The notes under the pieces were generated by a model. That model worked only from the letters and a program-made list of their open reading frames with translations, was not told the origin of the DNA and made no database searches. 64,000 nucleotides of DNA from Paraburkholderia sp. HP33-1 (GTDB taxonomy: Bacteria > Pseudomonadota > Gammaproteobacteria > Burkholderiales > Burkholderiaceae): positions 682,001 through 746,000 of the forward strand of contig NZ_JAJEJR010000002.1 in assembly GCF_021390595.1 (NCBI RefSeq), given 5' to 3'. A program made the translations under genes and the position numbers. This document shows positions 43,092 to 51,110 of this stretch, one piece after another; the stretch's first letter is position 1; each line of letters starts with the position of its first letter.

Positions 43092-45269
43092 TCAGGCCGG
43101 ATCAGCGTACTTCAGCGTCCACGTCAGCTTACGGCTGGCGCCGCCCGTCAACGCGAACGGGTTCGTCGTACAGGCGAAGTTGGAGTGCAACTGTCCAATC
43201 GGCGTGGTCGACAGTGGGTTCGTCGCACCGTTGACCGTATCGAACTGCGACAGCGCGCAACTATCGAAGCCCATCGCGGCGTAGTTCGTCGCGGGGCCAT
43301 TCGTGTAGCTGACCGAGTAGCCGTCGCTATTCGCCGTCGTGTTCTGGAAGTCCGCGAACGACGTGTAGTCCGTTTCCACCGCGAGATTACCCGTCAACGT
43401 TCCCGAGCTCAGCGTATCGGTGCGCGTGATCGTACCCTTGCCGAACGTCATCACAGTATGCAGCTGCAGATCGAGATCCGTCGTGTACAACGCGTTCTTG
43501 GCCGCTTTCCTGAACTGCGTGGTGTCGAACGTGACGACCACCTGACCATTGGTTTCCTGCACGTTCAGATTCTTGTAGTACGTGACCGGGAGATAGGTGT
43601 TGCCGTTGTACGTGACCTGCGGAATCATCAGCGCATAGCTGAGGTCCGTCGTGCCGTACGCGAGATTGTCCGAAAACGGCGTCGGATAATACGGCGTGTA
43701 CGAGTTGTAGTCGGGCGCCTGGCTGAGGTTCAGGTTGATCACGCGCTTGCCGTCGCGCACGGTGATGAGCGCGGCGCTATACGGATGCGCGGTATCGGTC
43801 GGCTGGTTGTACCAGGTCAGCGTGTAGTGCGGAATCGCGTCGAGGTAAGCCTGCATGTCGGTATCGGACAGCGGCGCCTTGCCGTTGAAGCCAAGTTTGT
43901 CCCACCACGCGTTCACGTACATGTACTGATGCAGCAGGCTGAAGTTTTCGCCCATCACGCGCGGCTTGCCGCGATACGAGTCGGTGCCGCGCCCCTTGAC
44001 CCACATGTTGACGGACGGTGTCGGCAGCGTCGGGTCGTACCAGAAGTTGCTGAAGCGCAGAGCCGACTTGTAGATGTACGTATAGGCGACCTTCATTTCC
44101 TGATCGGTCAGGATGCCGGCATTGGCCGCGGCGGTCAGCACTTCCATGAAGGCCGAGTCGCCGTACGGGCCGATCGAGCGGCCATAGTTGAAGCCCTGGC
44201 CGTTGGTATTGAGCTGCGGAAGAATCAGGTTGACCGAGTTGCGCAGATACGATTTCAGTTCCGGCGTCAGGTTCGCCTGATTGCCCATTTCCAGGGTGCG
44301 CTCGGTCACTTCGCCGATCAGCAGCGTGCTGTAACGGTCGTATCGCGCCTGGTCGTAATAGGTGGTGTGGGTGTTCGACGCTTCGTCGGAGAAGCCGCCC
44401 GACGAGTCGTTGCGAATGTGCTTCGTCAGCGTATACAGCAGCGCGTCGCGCGCGGTCATCGTGGCGACGGTCGCGTCCGTGGTCGACGAAAACGTCGGAT
44501 TGCTCCAGCCGAGCTTCTGCCGCAGCCCGGCGATGCCATACGACACCGCGTAGTAGTTCTGCGCGGTATTGAGCGACGCGACGTCGATCGGGGTGCCGGC
44601 CGCGGGGCAGGTGTTGGTTTTGCCGCTGGCATCCGCGCCGAACATGTCGCAGAAGTTCAGGCGTGCCTGGAGCGTCGTCAGCATCGAGTCGCTGAACACC
44701 TCGTTGAGCATGCCGTGCGACTGGAAGTTGTTGAGCGCCACCAGATAGTAGTACTCGCCCCAGGACGTATTCGCATACGTGTAATTGGAGCCGGTCATCT
44801 GCGTCATCATCGCGGTCGTGATTTTCTGGTAGGTCGCCAGATAATCGGCGTAGGCCGGATCGCCTTTCGTTTTCATGTCGATCAGGATCCACGACAGGCC
44901 GAGCGCGAGCTTGCCGGGCAGGAATTTGTCACCGGTGTTCGTATCGAGCACGTGGACGGGGCTGCCGTCGCCGAGATCCATCACGACCTGGGTGAAATCG
45001 GACGATTTTCTGATCAGATCGAACAGCGCTCGCATTTGCCCCATCATCGTGATCGGAACGCCGGCGCCCGTCGGCACGCTGGTATCGGCCGCGCCATAGA
45101 CGACTCCATGCAGCGAAATAGCGCCGTTTTTCGACGGATCGGGCGTGCTCGTGGACGCGGCCGACGAAGAGGCTGAATCGTTATTCACGCCGCCGCCACA
45201 GGCGCTGAATAAAAGCGCGGTGGCAACACTGAGGGCAAAGGCGAGCGTCGTTTTCTTCGAGGAAAGCAT
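43092..45269 (-). CDS. Large lipoprotein of unknown function, possible polysaccharide-active enzyme
   Basis: 725 residues. The start MLSSKKTTLAFALSVATALL runs to lipobox FSAC (Cys24), then a Gly/Ser/Ala linker. The next about 400 residues are alpha-helical with repeated hairpins (LPGKLALGLSWILIDMKTKG, YYLVALNNFQSHGMLNEVFS, YDQARYDRYSTLLIGEVTER). The last about 250 are beta-rich with many Thr, Asn and Tyr. A helical toroid followed by a beta-sandwich is the plan of heparinase/alginate-lyase-like enzymes, and GPYGDSAFMEVLTAAANAG would suit such a toroid. I cannot name a family or catalytic residues. The mature protein has +2 Gly, so outer-membrane sorting is expected. Confidence 0.7.
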   Translation of the reverse strand: MLSSKKTTLAFALSVATALLFSACGGGVNNDSASSSAASTSTPDPSKNGAISLHGVVYGAADTSVPTGAGVPITMMGQMRALFDLIRKSSDFTQVVMDLGDGSPVHVLDTNTGDKFLPGKLALGLSWILIDMKTKGDPAYADYLATYQKITTAMMTQMTGSNYTYANTSWGEYYYLVALNNFQSHGMLNEVFSDSMLTTLQARLNFCDMFGADASGKTNTCPAAGTPIDVASLNTAQNYYAVSYGIAGLRQKLGWSNPTFSSTTDATVATMTARDALLYTLTKHIRNDSSGGFSDEASNTHTTYYDQARYDRYSTLLIGEVTERTLEMGNQANLTPELKSYLRNSVNLILPQLNTNGQGFNYGRSIGPYGDSAFMEVLTAAANAGILTDQEMKVAYTYIYKSALRFSNFWYDPTLPTPSVNMWVKGRGTDSYRGKPRVMGENFSLLHQYMYVNAWWDKLGFNGKAPLSDTDMQAYLDAIPHYTLTWYNQPTDTAHPYSAALITVRDGKRVINLNLSQAPDYNSYTPYYPTPFSDNLAYGTTDLSYALMIPQVTYNGNTYLPVTYYKNLNVQETNGQVVVTFDTTQFRKAAKNALYTTDLDLQLHTVMTFGKGTITRTDTLSSGTLTGNLAVETDYTSFADFQNTTANSDGYSVSYTNGPATNYAAMGFDSCALSQFDTVNGATNPLSTTPIGQLHSNFACTTNPFALTGGASRKLTWTLKYADPA

Positions 45270-46078
45270 TTCGTCTCCAGATTTTCATTGAATGGCGGTG
45301 CGATTAACTTTTCCGATATGGATTGATTATGTGTTTATCTCATTCAATGAATTAATGACCGAAATCATCCGGTTGGCCGCCAGAAATCGTGCGCCACAAA
45401 TAAAACATCAGTCGTCGGACAACTAAATGCGATCGACAAAGCGCCGCCCTGCAGCGGGGAATGACTCATCCTCGTTGCTAGTGGCTTTCTGGCCCTTTAT
45501 CCCTTGCTGATTGGGCGTCTCCTCAATCGACTATCGCTGCGACGCAGCATAACGATTACAACCTCTGACGATTTTCGTTACATCAATATTCAGTAAGACG
45601 TAGGAGATCATATCTCAAGGTAGATTGCAAGCGGGGTGAAACGCCGGCGAGCGGCGATCTCACCAGCCTGCACCGCGGAAATGATCGGATATTCCGTCGG
45701 TTGATCCACATTCAGGTTTCTTTTATGAAGTGCGATTTAATGATCGATTCGACATGGATTATCGAGCCGATTAATTTCATGAAAGTTTGTTAGGTTCCCA
45801 AACTATTTGCTCGTCGCGAGGTCGGTGCGTTGCTTGAGTCTCTAGACTGGCTTCCTTCGAAAACAATTGCACGGTAGGACGTTTCGTGGTCTTTGAGTCG
45901 TATAGGTTAAACGTTTTCCTTATCCTGAAGAGGCGATTGCCTGCGCGGAAAAGTAGCTAGGAATCCTAGTGATCGGGTGCGCGTGCCGGACCGTCGAGCC
46001 CGCCGATTCACACGCTCATCACCCATCGGATAAGATACGGCCCGCCATGTATTTTTTAGAACGGAAGGAGTGGTTTCA
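45270..46078. other. 800-bp AT-richer non-coding region
   Basis: No open frame with coding character on either strand. Base composition falls well below the flanks, especially 45280-45600 and 45690-45800. It must hold the promoter of the lipoprotein gene (right end reading left) and of the DUF2322 gene, but no clear palindrome, RNA gene or repeat was seen apart from a small GTTTG/CAAAC hairpin near 45786-45805. Confidence 0.6.
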
Positions 46079-46411
46079 ATGATCGAACCGAGCAACATTT
46101 TTAAGGAAAATCTCGCCAGAATGCCGGCGATCGACGACATCGAGCGCATCGATCTGGTCAACGGCAGCGGTACTGTGGTCGCGAGTATCGAGAACAAGCC
46201 GGGCAAGCAGGGCTCGCTCGCGGTGTACAACTACCTGCGCGGCGCATTCGGTACGCTCGACGCGAAGGCGGCCGAACACGGCCTCGCGCTGTTCGCCGAG
46301 CATACGGCCGACGCGCGCAACCGTCCGGGCGCGCATCCGAACGTCGACCACCTGCTGGCGATCGTCGCTGGCGCCGAGGCATTGCGTATCGACGTCGTAC
46401 CGGCAGCTTAA
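46079..46411 (+). CDS. DUF2322-family protein
   Basis: 110 residues. The start MIEPSNIFKENLARMPAIDD, the central IENKPGKQGSLAVYNYL and the end NRPGAHPNVDHLLAIVAGAE are characteristic of DUF2322, a small conserved proteobacterial family without known function. GGAAGGAG lies 11 bp upstream of the ATG; a GTG at 46070 is in frame but overlaps that site. No membrane or signal sequence. Neighbouring small genes are unrelated. Confidence 0.82.
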   Translation: MIEPSNIFKENLARMPAIDDIERIDLVNGSGTVVASIENKPGKQGSLAVYNYLRGAFGTLDAKAAEHGLALFAEHTADARNRPGAHPNVDHLLAIVAGAEALRIDVVPAA

Positions 46412-46661
46412 GGCCGCGCGTAGTCTTTTCTCGCTCCCCTAAGGTAGACGTTTTCCTGGTCTTGCCGCGAATCCCGACGCGCCCCGCGACTGGATTTGCG
46501 GCGCCACCACCGGTGATCGCTCCGTAAAAACCCTTGGTTTTGCCGAAGTCCCCGGATTGGCTTCAGATTCGGCTTCTGTTCGACAAATTGAAACGCATGG
46601 GCCCGGCGCACACTGAGTTCGTCCCATCGCGCATATCGCGCCTTTCCGTCAGGAGCCCCGG

Positions 46662-46952
46662 ATGTCTTCCCATCACAACAAACCCCGCCGGTCCGACGAC
46701 GACCAGCCGGAACTCACCGCTTCGGAACGAGACCAGCCGACACCGCGTCCGGACGACGATGCGATGCGCAAACTGCAACGCGGTTCGGAAGCCATCTTGC
46801 GTCTCGCCACTGAAGCACACGCAGCCGTCGCTCGTAGCGACGCAGCGGGCGCACAAGCCGCACGCCAATCACTCGAAACGCAGTTGACGTTCACCACCGG
46901 TCTGATCGACGAACTGCTGTTCGGTGCGCCCAAGCGATCCACGCTGCATTGA
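46662..46952 (+). CDS. Small hypothetical protein, charged N-terminus and helical C-terminus
   Basis: 96 residues. ATG with AGGAG 5-9 bp upstream. The first about 40 residues are polar and probably disordered (NKPRRSDDDQPELTASERDQ), followed by amphipathic helices (RKLQRGSEAILRLATEAHAA, QAARQSLETQLTFTTGLIDE). No family recognised; coding bias matches neighbours. It ends about 60 bp before another tiny ORF. Confidence 0.6.
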   Translation: MSSHHNKPRRSDDDQPELTASERDQPTPRPDDDAMRKLQRGSEAILRLATEAHAAVARSDAAGAQAARQSLETQLTFTTGLIDELLFGAPKRSTLH

Positions 46953-47010
46953 CAGACCACGCGGCAGCACCATCGTACTAACCCGTAGTCCCGACGTTCC
47001 GGAAACTGAC

Positions 47011-47154
47011 GTGAGCGCTTTGACGATAGTTCTTTGTATCTGGGCCATGGTCGCGTTTTGCGCGGTCCTGTTTATCCGCGGGGCGAGTCCGCGCGTGGAG
47101 CGTAAGACGCAACATCCGCGCGTTCGTCCGTCGCGCTATTCGATCGCGGAGTAG
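47011..47154 (+). CDS. Tiny single-helix membrane protein
   Basis: 47 residues from a GTG at 47011. One hydrophobic helix (LTIVLCIWAMVAFCAVLFIRG) is followed by a basic cytoplasmic tail (RVERKTQHPRVRPSRYS), giving an N-out/C-in orientation by the positive-inside rule. Only a weak GGAAA precedes the start, and the frame is open further upstream without a hydrophobic or conserved segment. Small but plausible; function unknown. Confidence 0.45.
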   Translation: MSALTIVLCIWAMVAFCAVLFIRGASPRVERKTQHPRVRPSRYSIAE

Positions 47155-47238
47155 CAACGAGGAACCAACGGGGTAACATGAGGAGCACCGGCGCCACGGC
47201 CGGCCTGCGCCGACGATGTTCCCACCGGAGGTTCTCGT

Positions 47239-47466
47239 ATGGACACACATTCGATTCTCGGCATGTTGCATGCCGAAGAGGCTTTGCTAGTCTCCATCGT
47301 GCGGTCGCTGCCTGAGGACATCAAGCGCCGGATCGCCAACGACTTTCACGAGCAGGCGCAACTCGCCGAAAGCTCGCATCTGAATCCGACCACGAACCGT
47401 GAAACAAGCGACGCGTTCAAGGCCCACGTCCGGCGCCTGTCGAACATGCTTGCTTCGTTGTCTTAA
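47239..47466 (+). CDS. Small hypothetical helical protein
   Basis: 75 residues with GGAGG upstream of the ATG. Two helices are likely (GMLHAEEALLVSIVRSLPED and SDAFKAHVRRLSNMLASL). No signal, membrane or metal motif. It sits alone after the tiny membrane protein, with its own apparent leader. Not recognised. Confidence 0.55.
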   Translation: MDTHSILGMLHAEEALLVSIVRSLPEDIKRRIANDFHEQAQLAESSHLNPTTNRETSDAFKAHVRRLSNMLASLS

Positions 47467-47976
47467 CTAAAGCGGCGTTCGCACGGCTGAGTCGAATTCT
47501 TTAGGACCGTCCTCTCATTTGTTGGCCGTCAGACCGGCTACGACCCGCTTGGCGTTTCAGCTTTGCGACATGCCGGTCCACGCGGGGAAGGTGAGATTTC
47601 GTTGCATGACGCACCGGCAATTCTGACCGGTACCGGCCGCAAACCTTGGCCTGCCAGTGCGCATTCGGGTTTTCCCGCGCGCGTTTAACGACGTGCGATC
47701 CGGCACGACGGCGCGAAGCGATGACCTCGCCATTTTTCCGTCCTTGCGGGCGAATCCAAATTCGCGGCAGCCTCGCCCCAAAGGGCGCTTGCGCGCCGGC
47801 CAGCGGACTGCGAAGATCACGCTAACGCTCCTGCCGCTGCCAAATCCGCGACGTGTCTGATGTTTGCGGCGGACAGTTCCAGTCGCAACGCCGCTGTTCG
47901 GGCCGCAGCCCGTCACGCGAATGCCTGCGCACGAGTGCTCACGACGCGGTATGCGTCCGCTGCACCAGGATATTCC
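47467..47976. other. Intergenic region with no supported gene
   Basis: About 510 bp. Open frames exist on both strands but they are rich in Arg/Ser and lack ribosome sites. It probably carries the promoter of the sterol-desaturase-like gene. Confidence 0.5.
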
Positions 47977-48849
47977 ATGTTAGCGTCGAGCCCGTTTCCC
48001 GCCTTGCTGCACCACGCGAGCCTGTGGCTACAAGGCTATGCGCTCGTGCTGGTCATGACGGGCCTCGGCGCATTGCTCGAGCGTCGCTGGCCGGCCGCGT
48101 TGTTGCAGTCGCGCGCGGGGCAGCGTTTGAACATGGCGTATGCGGCCCTATACCTGGCGCTCGTGGAGGTCACCAAGCCGCTTACAGCGGCCGCGAGCGT
48201 CGCGATCGTGAATGCGCTCGGCGGCGGGATGGTAGTGCTGGTATCACGCGGGTGGGGCGCGCTCGCTTCGTTCGTGATCGTGCTGCTGACGATCGATTTC
48301 CTCGAGTACGCGTTTCATCGGTTACAGCACACGTGGCCCATCCTGTGGAAGCTGCATTCGCTGCACCATAGCGCGGTGGATTTCAACGTGACGATTACGT
48401 TGCGGCATCACTGGCTGGAAGTGCTGATCAAGGGCTCCCTGCTGTACCCGCTCGTCGGCGTGATGTTCAAAGTCGAGCCGTGGATCGTCGGTGCGACCTC
48501 GATCGTGTTCATGTTCGGCAACTACTTCGCGCATCTGAATCTGCGCGTGGACCTCGGCCGCTACGTCACGTGGGTCATCAATCCGCAGTATCACCGTCTG
48601 CATCACTCGATTCGCGCCGAGCATTTCAATCACAACTTCACGCAGCTATTGCCGATGTGGGATCACGTATTCGGCACGCGCTGGGTGCCCGCCAAACACG
48701 AATGGCCCGCCACGGGTCTGGACGACGGCGCGCAACCGCGTTCGCTGCTCGGCGCGTTCAGTTGGCCGTTGGGGCAGCACGCGAGGCGCGATGCGGCGCC
48801 CGCCCGTAAGCCGGTTGCTGTTCTCGACAAGCAAGCGAAACAGCGCTGA
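47977..48849 (+). CDS. Sterol desaturase/fatty acid hydroxylase-family membrane di-iron protein
   Basis: 290 residues. The eight-histidine di-iron signature is clear: FHRLQH (HxxxH) in the LTIDFLEYAFHRLQHTW segment, HSLHH, the RHHW intermediate, and HRLHHS followed by HFNHNFTQLLPMWDHVFGT. Four to five helices anchor it in the inner membrane. Such proteins hydroxylate or desaturate lipids, carotenoids or ether lipids using O2. ATG 47977 has AGGA upstream; the frame is open to 47860 but lacks a site. It converges with the MFS gene; their stops are adjacent. Confidence 0.87.
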   Translation: MLASSPFPALLHHASLWLQGYALVLVMTGLGALLERRWPAALLQSRAGQRLNMAYAALYLALVEVTKPLTAAASVAIVNALGGGMVVLVSRGWGALASFVIVLLTIDFLEYAFHRLQHTWPILWKLHSLHHSAVDFNVTITLRHHWLEVLIKGSLLYPLVGVMFKVEPWIVGATSIVFMFGNYFAHLNLRVDLGRYVTWVINPQYHRLHHSIRAEHFNHNFTQLLPMWDHVFGTRWVPAKHEWPATGLDDGAQPRSLLGAFSWPLGQHARRDAAPARKPVAVLDKQAKQR

Positions 48850-49995
48850 CTACGCAAGTTGTGCGCTACGCACCGCTTTGCCGCCCAGCAGCGACACGGT
48901 CAGGGTAGCCATCACGAGCACGCTCAACGCGGCGCGCAAGCCCAGCACGCCGGCACCGAAGCCGATCAGCGGCGGCCCAATCAGAAAGCCCGCATAGCCG
49001 AACGTGGCCGCCATCGATACGCCGATCGCGGGCGTGGCACTCGAGCGGCCCGCCGCGCTGAAAATCACCGGAACGATATTCGCGAGACCGATGCCGACCA
49101 TCGCGAAGCCGACGCACGCGGTCAGCACCGTCGGCAGGCTCAGCACGAGCGCGAGTCCGGCGAGCGCGATCAGACCGCCGAGCGCGACGACCTTGCTCGA
49201 ACCGAAGCGTCGCACCGACGCATCGCCGGCGATCCGGCAGGCCGCCATCGAAAACGCGAACGCGGAGTAGCCGATCGCGGCGACGCTCGCTTCCTGGTTC
49301 AAAGTGGAGCGCAGGTACACTGCGCTCCAGTCGGCCACCGCGCCTTCGACGAGCATGCACAGAAAGGCGAGCATCGCCAGTTTCATCACGCTGCTGTCGG
49401 GCCATGCGAAGCCACTCGACGCAACCGCCGTGCGCGGACCGATATCGCGCAACGCAAACGACGCCGCGAACATAATCAGGATTGCGATGAATGCATCGGG
49501 CGCGAGCAGACCGCCCACGACGCCGACGCCAGCCTTCTGCAACATCGCGCCGCTCGCCGCGCCAAGCAGACCGCCCGCGCTCCACGCCGCATGAAACGAC
49601 GACATGATCGGCGCGCGCCAGCGCGTTTCGATCGCACTCGCGTGCCCGTTCATTGACACGTCGAGCGCACCGTTCGACGCGCCGAGCGCAAACAGCACCA
49701 CGCACAAGGTGAGCATGCCGGGCGCGATGGCGGGTAACGGCAGTGCGATCGCAAATGCCGCGCCGAGCAGCGCGGTGGCGCGGCCGCTGCCAACGCGCGG
49801 CGCGAGATGTCCCGCGAGCGGCATTGCGACGATGGCGCCGAGCGCGAAACAGAACAGCGCAATGCCGAGCGACGTGTCGCTGAGCGCCAGGCTTTCCTTG
49901 ATACGCGGCACCTCGACTGCCCATGCACCGATGCCGAAACCGTTGGCGAGAAAGACGGCAAGCGTCGCGACGCGTTCTCTGATGAGTGAGTTCAA
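48850..49995 (-). CDS. MFS transporter, sugar/FucP-like or efflux type
   Basis: 381 residues, 12 helices. VFLANGFGIGAWAVEVPRIKESL in helix 1 and SNGALDVSMNGHASAIE in helix 4 resemble the small MFS group often annotated as YbjJ-like. The start overlaps the stop of the upstream DeoR gene (ATGA), so the repressor and transporter are co-translated. By association with DeoR the substrate may be a sugar or sugar phosphate, but this is a guess. Confidence 0.85.
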   Translation of the reverse strand: MNSLIRERVATLAVFLANGFGIGAWAVEVPRIKESLALSDTSLGIALFCFALGAIVAMPLAGHLAPRVGSGRATALLGAAFAIALPLPAIAPGMLTLCVVLFALGASNGALDVSMNGHASAIETRWRAPIMSSFHAAWSAGGLLGAASGAMLQKAGVGVVGGLLAPDAFIAILIMFAASFALRDIGPRTAVASSGFAWPDSSVMKLAMLAFLCMLVEGAVADWSAVYLRSTLNQEASVAAIGYSAFAFSMAACRIAGDASVRRFGSSKVVALGGLIALAGLALVLSLPTVLTACVGFAMVGIGLANIVPVIFSAAGRSSATPAIGVSMAATFGYAGFLIGPPLIGFGAGVLGLRAALSVLVMATLTVSLLGGKAVRSAQLA

Positions 49996-50786
49996 GGGCG
50001 CGCCACCATCACGTTATCGCAGGCGCTCTGAAGGCTCGCGACGCGCGCGGCCGGCACGTCCGCTTCAACGAACAGATAATCGACCGCCGACGCAGGTGCT
50101 ACCGCGAACGGCGCCGCTGTCATCAGCTTTTCAGAGGTCAGCGCGATGGCGATCTGGCCGCTGGCCTTGACCATCGCGCGTTTTAGTTCGGCATCCTCCG
50201 CGTCGAACGCGGCGACACCTTCTTCGGGATCGTATGCGCAGGCGCCTAGAAAACAGAGGTCCGCGCGGATCTGCTGGATCTGCAGCAGCGCGGTCGCGCC
50301 GAGCGAGCCGGCCGCGCCGCGCGCGATGCGGCCGCCGACCAGTATCACGTCGAATCCCGGCCGCTCCAGCAGGCGAGCGCAGGCCTCGGGCGAGTTGGTG
50401 ACGACGGTCAGCCCGGCGTTGTCGGGCAGCGCCGCCGCGATCGCGACGTTGGTCGAGCCCGCGTCAAGCAGCACGATCTGCTTCGGACGAACGATCGATA
50501 CGGCCGCCGCGGCAAGGCGCGCCTTGCGATCGACGGCTTCGTGCATGCGCAGCGCCGCGGGTTTGCCGGCGGGTGATGTCAGCAGGGCCCCACCGTACAC
50601 GCGTTTGCAGTGGCCCTGATCTGCGAGATCGCGCAGATGGCGGCGCACCGTGTGCTCCGAGGTCTGCAACTGGGCGGCAAGCTCGGCCGCGAGCACGCGA
50701 CCATGCGTGCGCAACCGCTCCAGAATCAGTGCCTCGCGCTGCTCGGGCAGTAGCCCGTTGATCGCTTCTTCCCGCGTTCGCTGCAT
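49992..50786 (-). CDS. DeoR-family transcriptional regulator
   Basis: 264 residues. The DeoR HTH (QREALILERLRTHGRVLAAE, LQTSEHTVRRHLRDLADQGH, CKRVYGGALL) is followed by the isomerase-like sensor domain (IVLLDAGSTNVAIAAALP, LTVVTNSPEACARLLE, DVILVGGRIARGAAGSLG) that binds phosphorylated sugars. It heads a two-gene operon with the MFS transporter. Two imperfect direct repeats upstream (50815-50845) are its probable operators. Confidence 0.9.
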   Translation of the reverse strand: MQRTREEAINGLLPEQREALILERLRTHGRVLAAELAAQLQTSEHTVRRHLRDLADQGHCKRVYGGALLTSPAGKPAALRMHEAVDRKARLAAAAVSIVRPKQIVLLDAGSTNVAIAAALPDNAGLTVVTNSPEACARLLERPGFDVILVGGRIARGAAGSLGATALLQIQQIRADLCFLGACAYDPEEGVAAFDAEDAELKRAMVKASGQIAIALTSEKLMTAAPFAVAPASAVDYLFVEADVPAARVASLQSACDNVMVARP

Positions 50787-51110
50787 GGTCCCGCCTCCGT
50801 TTCAGCGTAAATCGATCATAAACGAGCAAAATGTATCGTAAACGATCGTAGGACGCAAGCAGCGCGATGCGGTTCGTTCTGAACTTCGGCGACCCCGTTC
50901 AGTTTCGTTCGCGATCACCGGCCGAAACCGTTCATTCGTATTGACGGATATAGCGGTGGATTAGACGGTAAAAATGCGCTTACTTCGGGGCGCTGAGACC
51001 GAGGCGAATCACTTATGCTGTGAAATCGCGCGAGGTGCGCGTATTGAAACGACAGCGCAACCGCAGCGCACCCACAGCACGAAAACGCCGCTGAAACATC
51101 GCCACGACTC
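50787..51110. other. Divergent intergenic region between DeoR and TPR genes
   Basis: 324 bp without a gene; holds the DeoR direct repeats near its left end. Nothing else recognised. Confidence 0.5.
50814..50847. promoter_or_regulatory. Direct-repeat operator upstream of the DeoR gene
   Basis: ATCATAAACGA (50815-50825) and ATCGTAAACGA (50835-50845) are spaced exactly 20 bp, two helical turns. The second is part of a small palindrome (ATCGT ... ACGAT). DeoR proteins typically bind such repeats near their own promoter. Confidence 0.55.

Noticed and set aside
43083..45176. 697-codon open frame on the plus strand
   Set aside because: Antisense to the lipoprotein gene, which has a signal peptide and lipobox; the plus frame is Arg/Val/His-rich and lacks a ribosome site.
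47557..47916. 119-codon minus-strand frame
   Set aside because: Arg/Ser/Gly-rich, no ribosome site, no recognisable domain; overlaps the leader of the sterol-desaturase-like gene.
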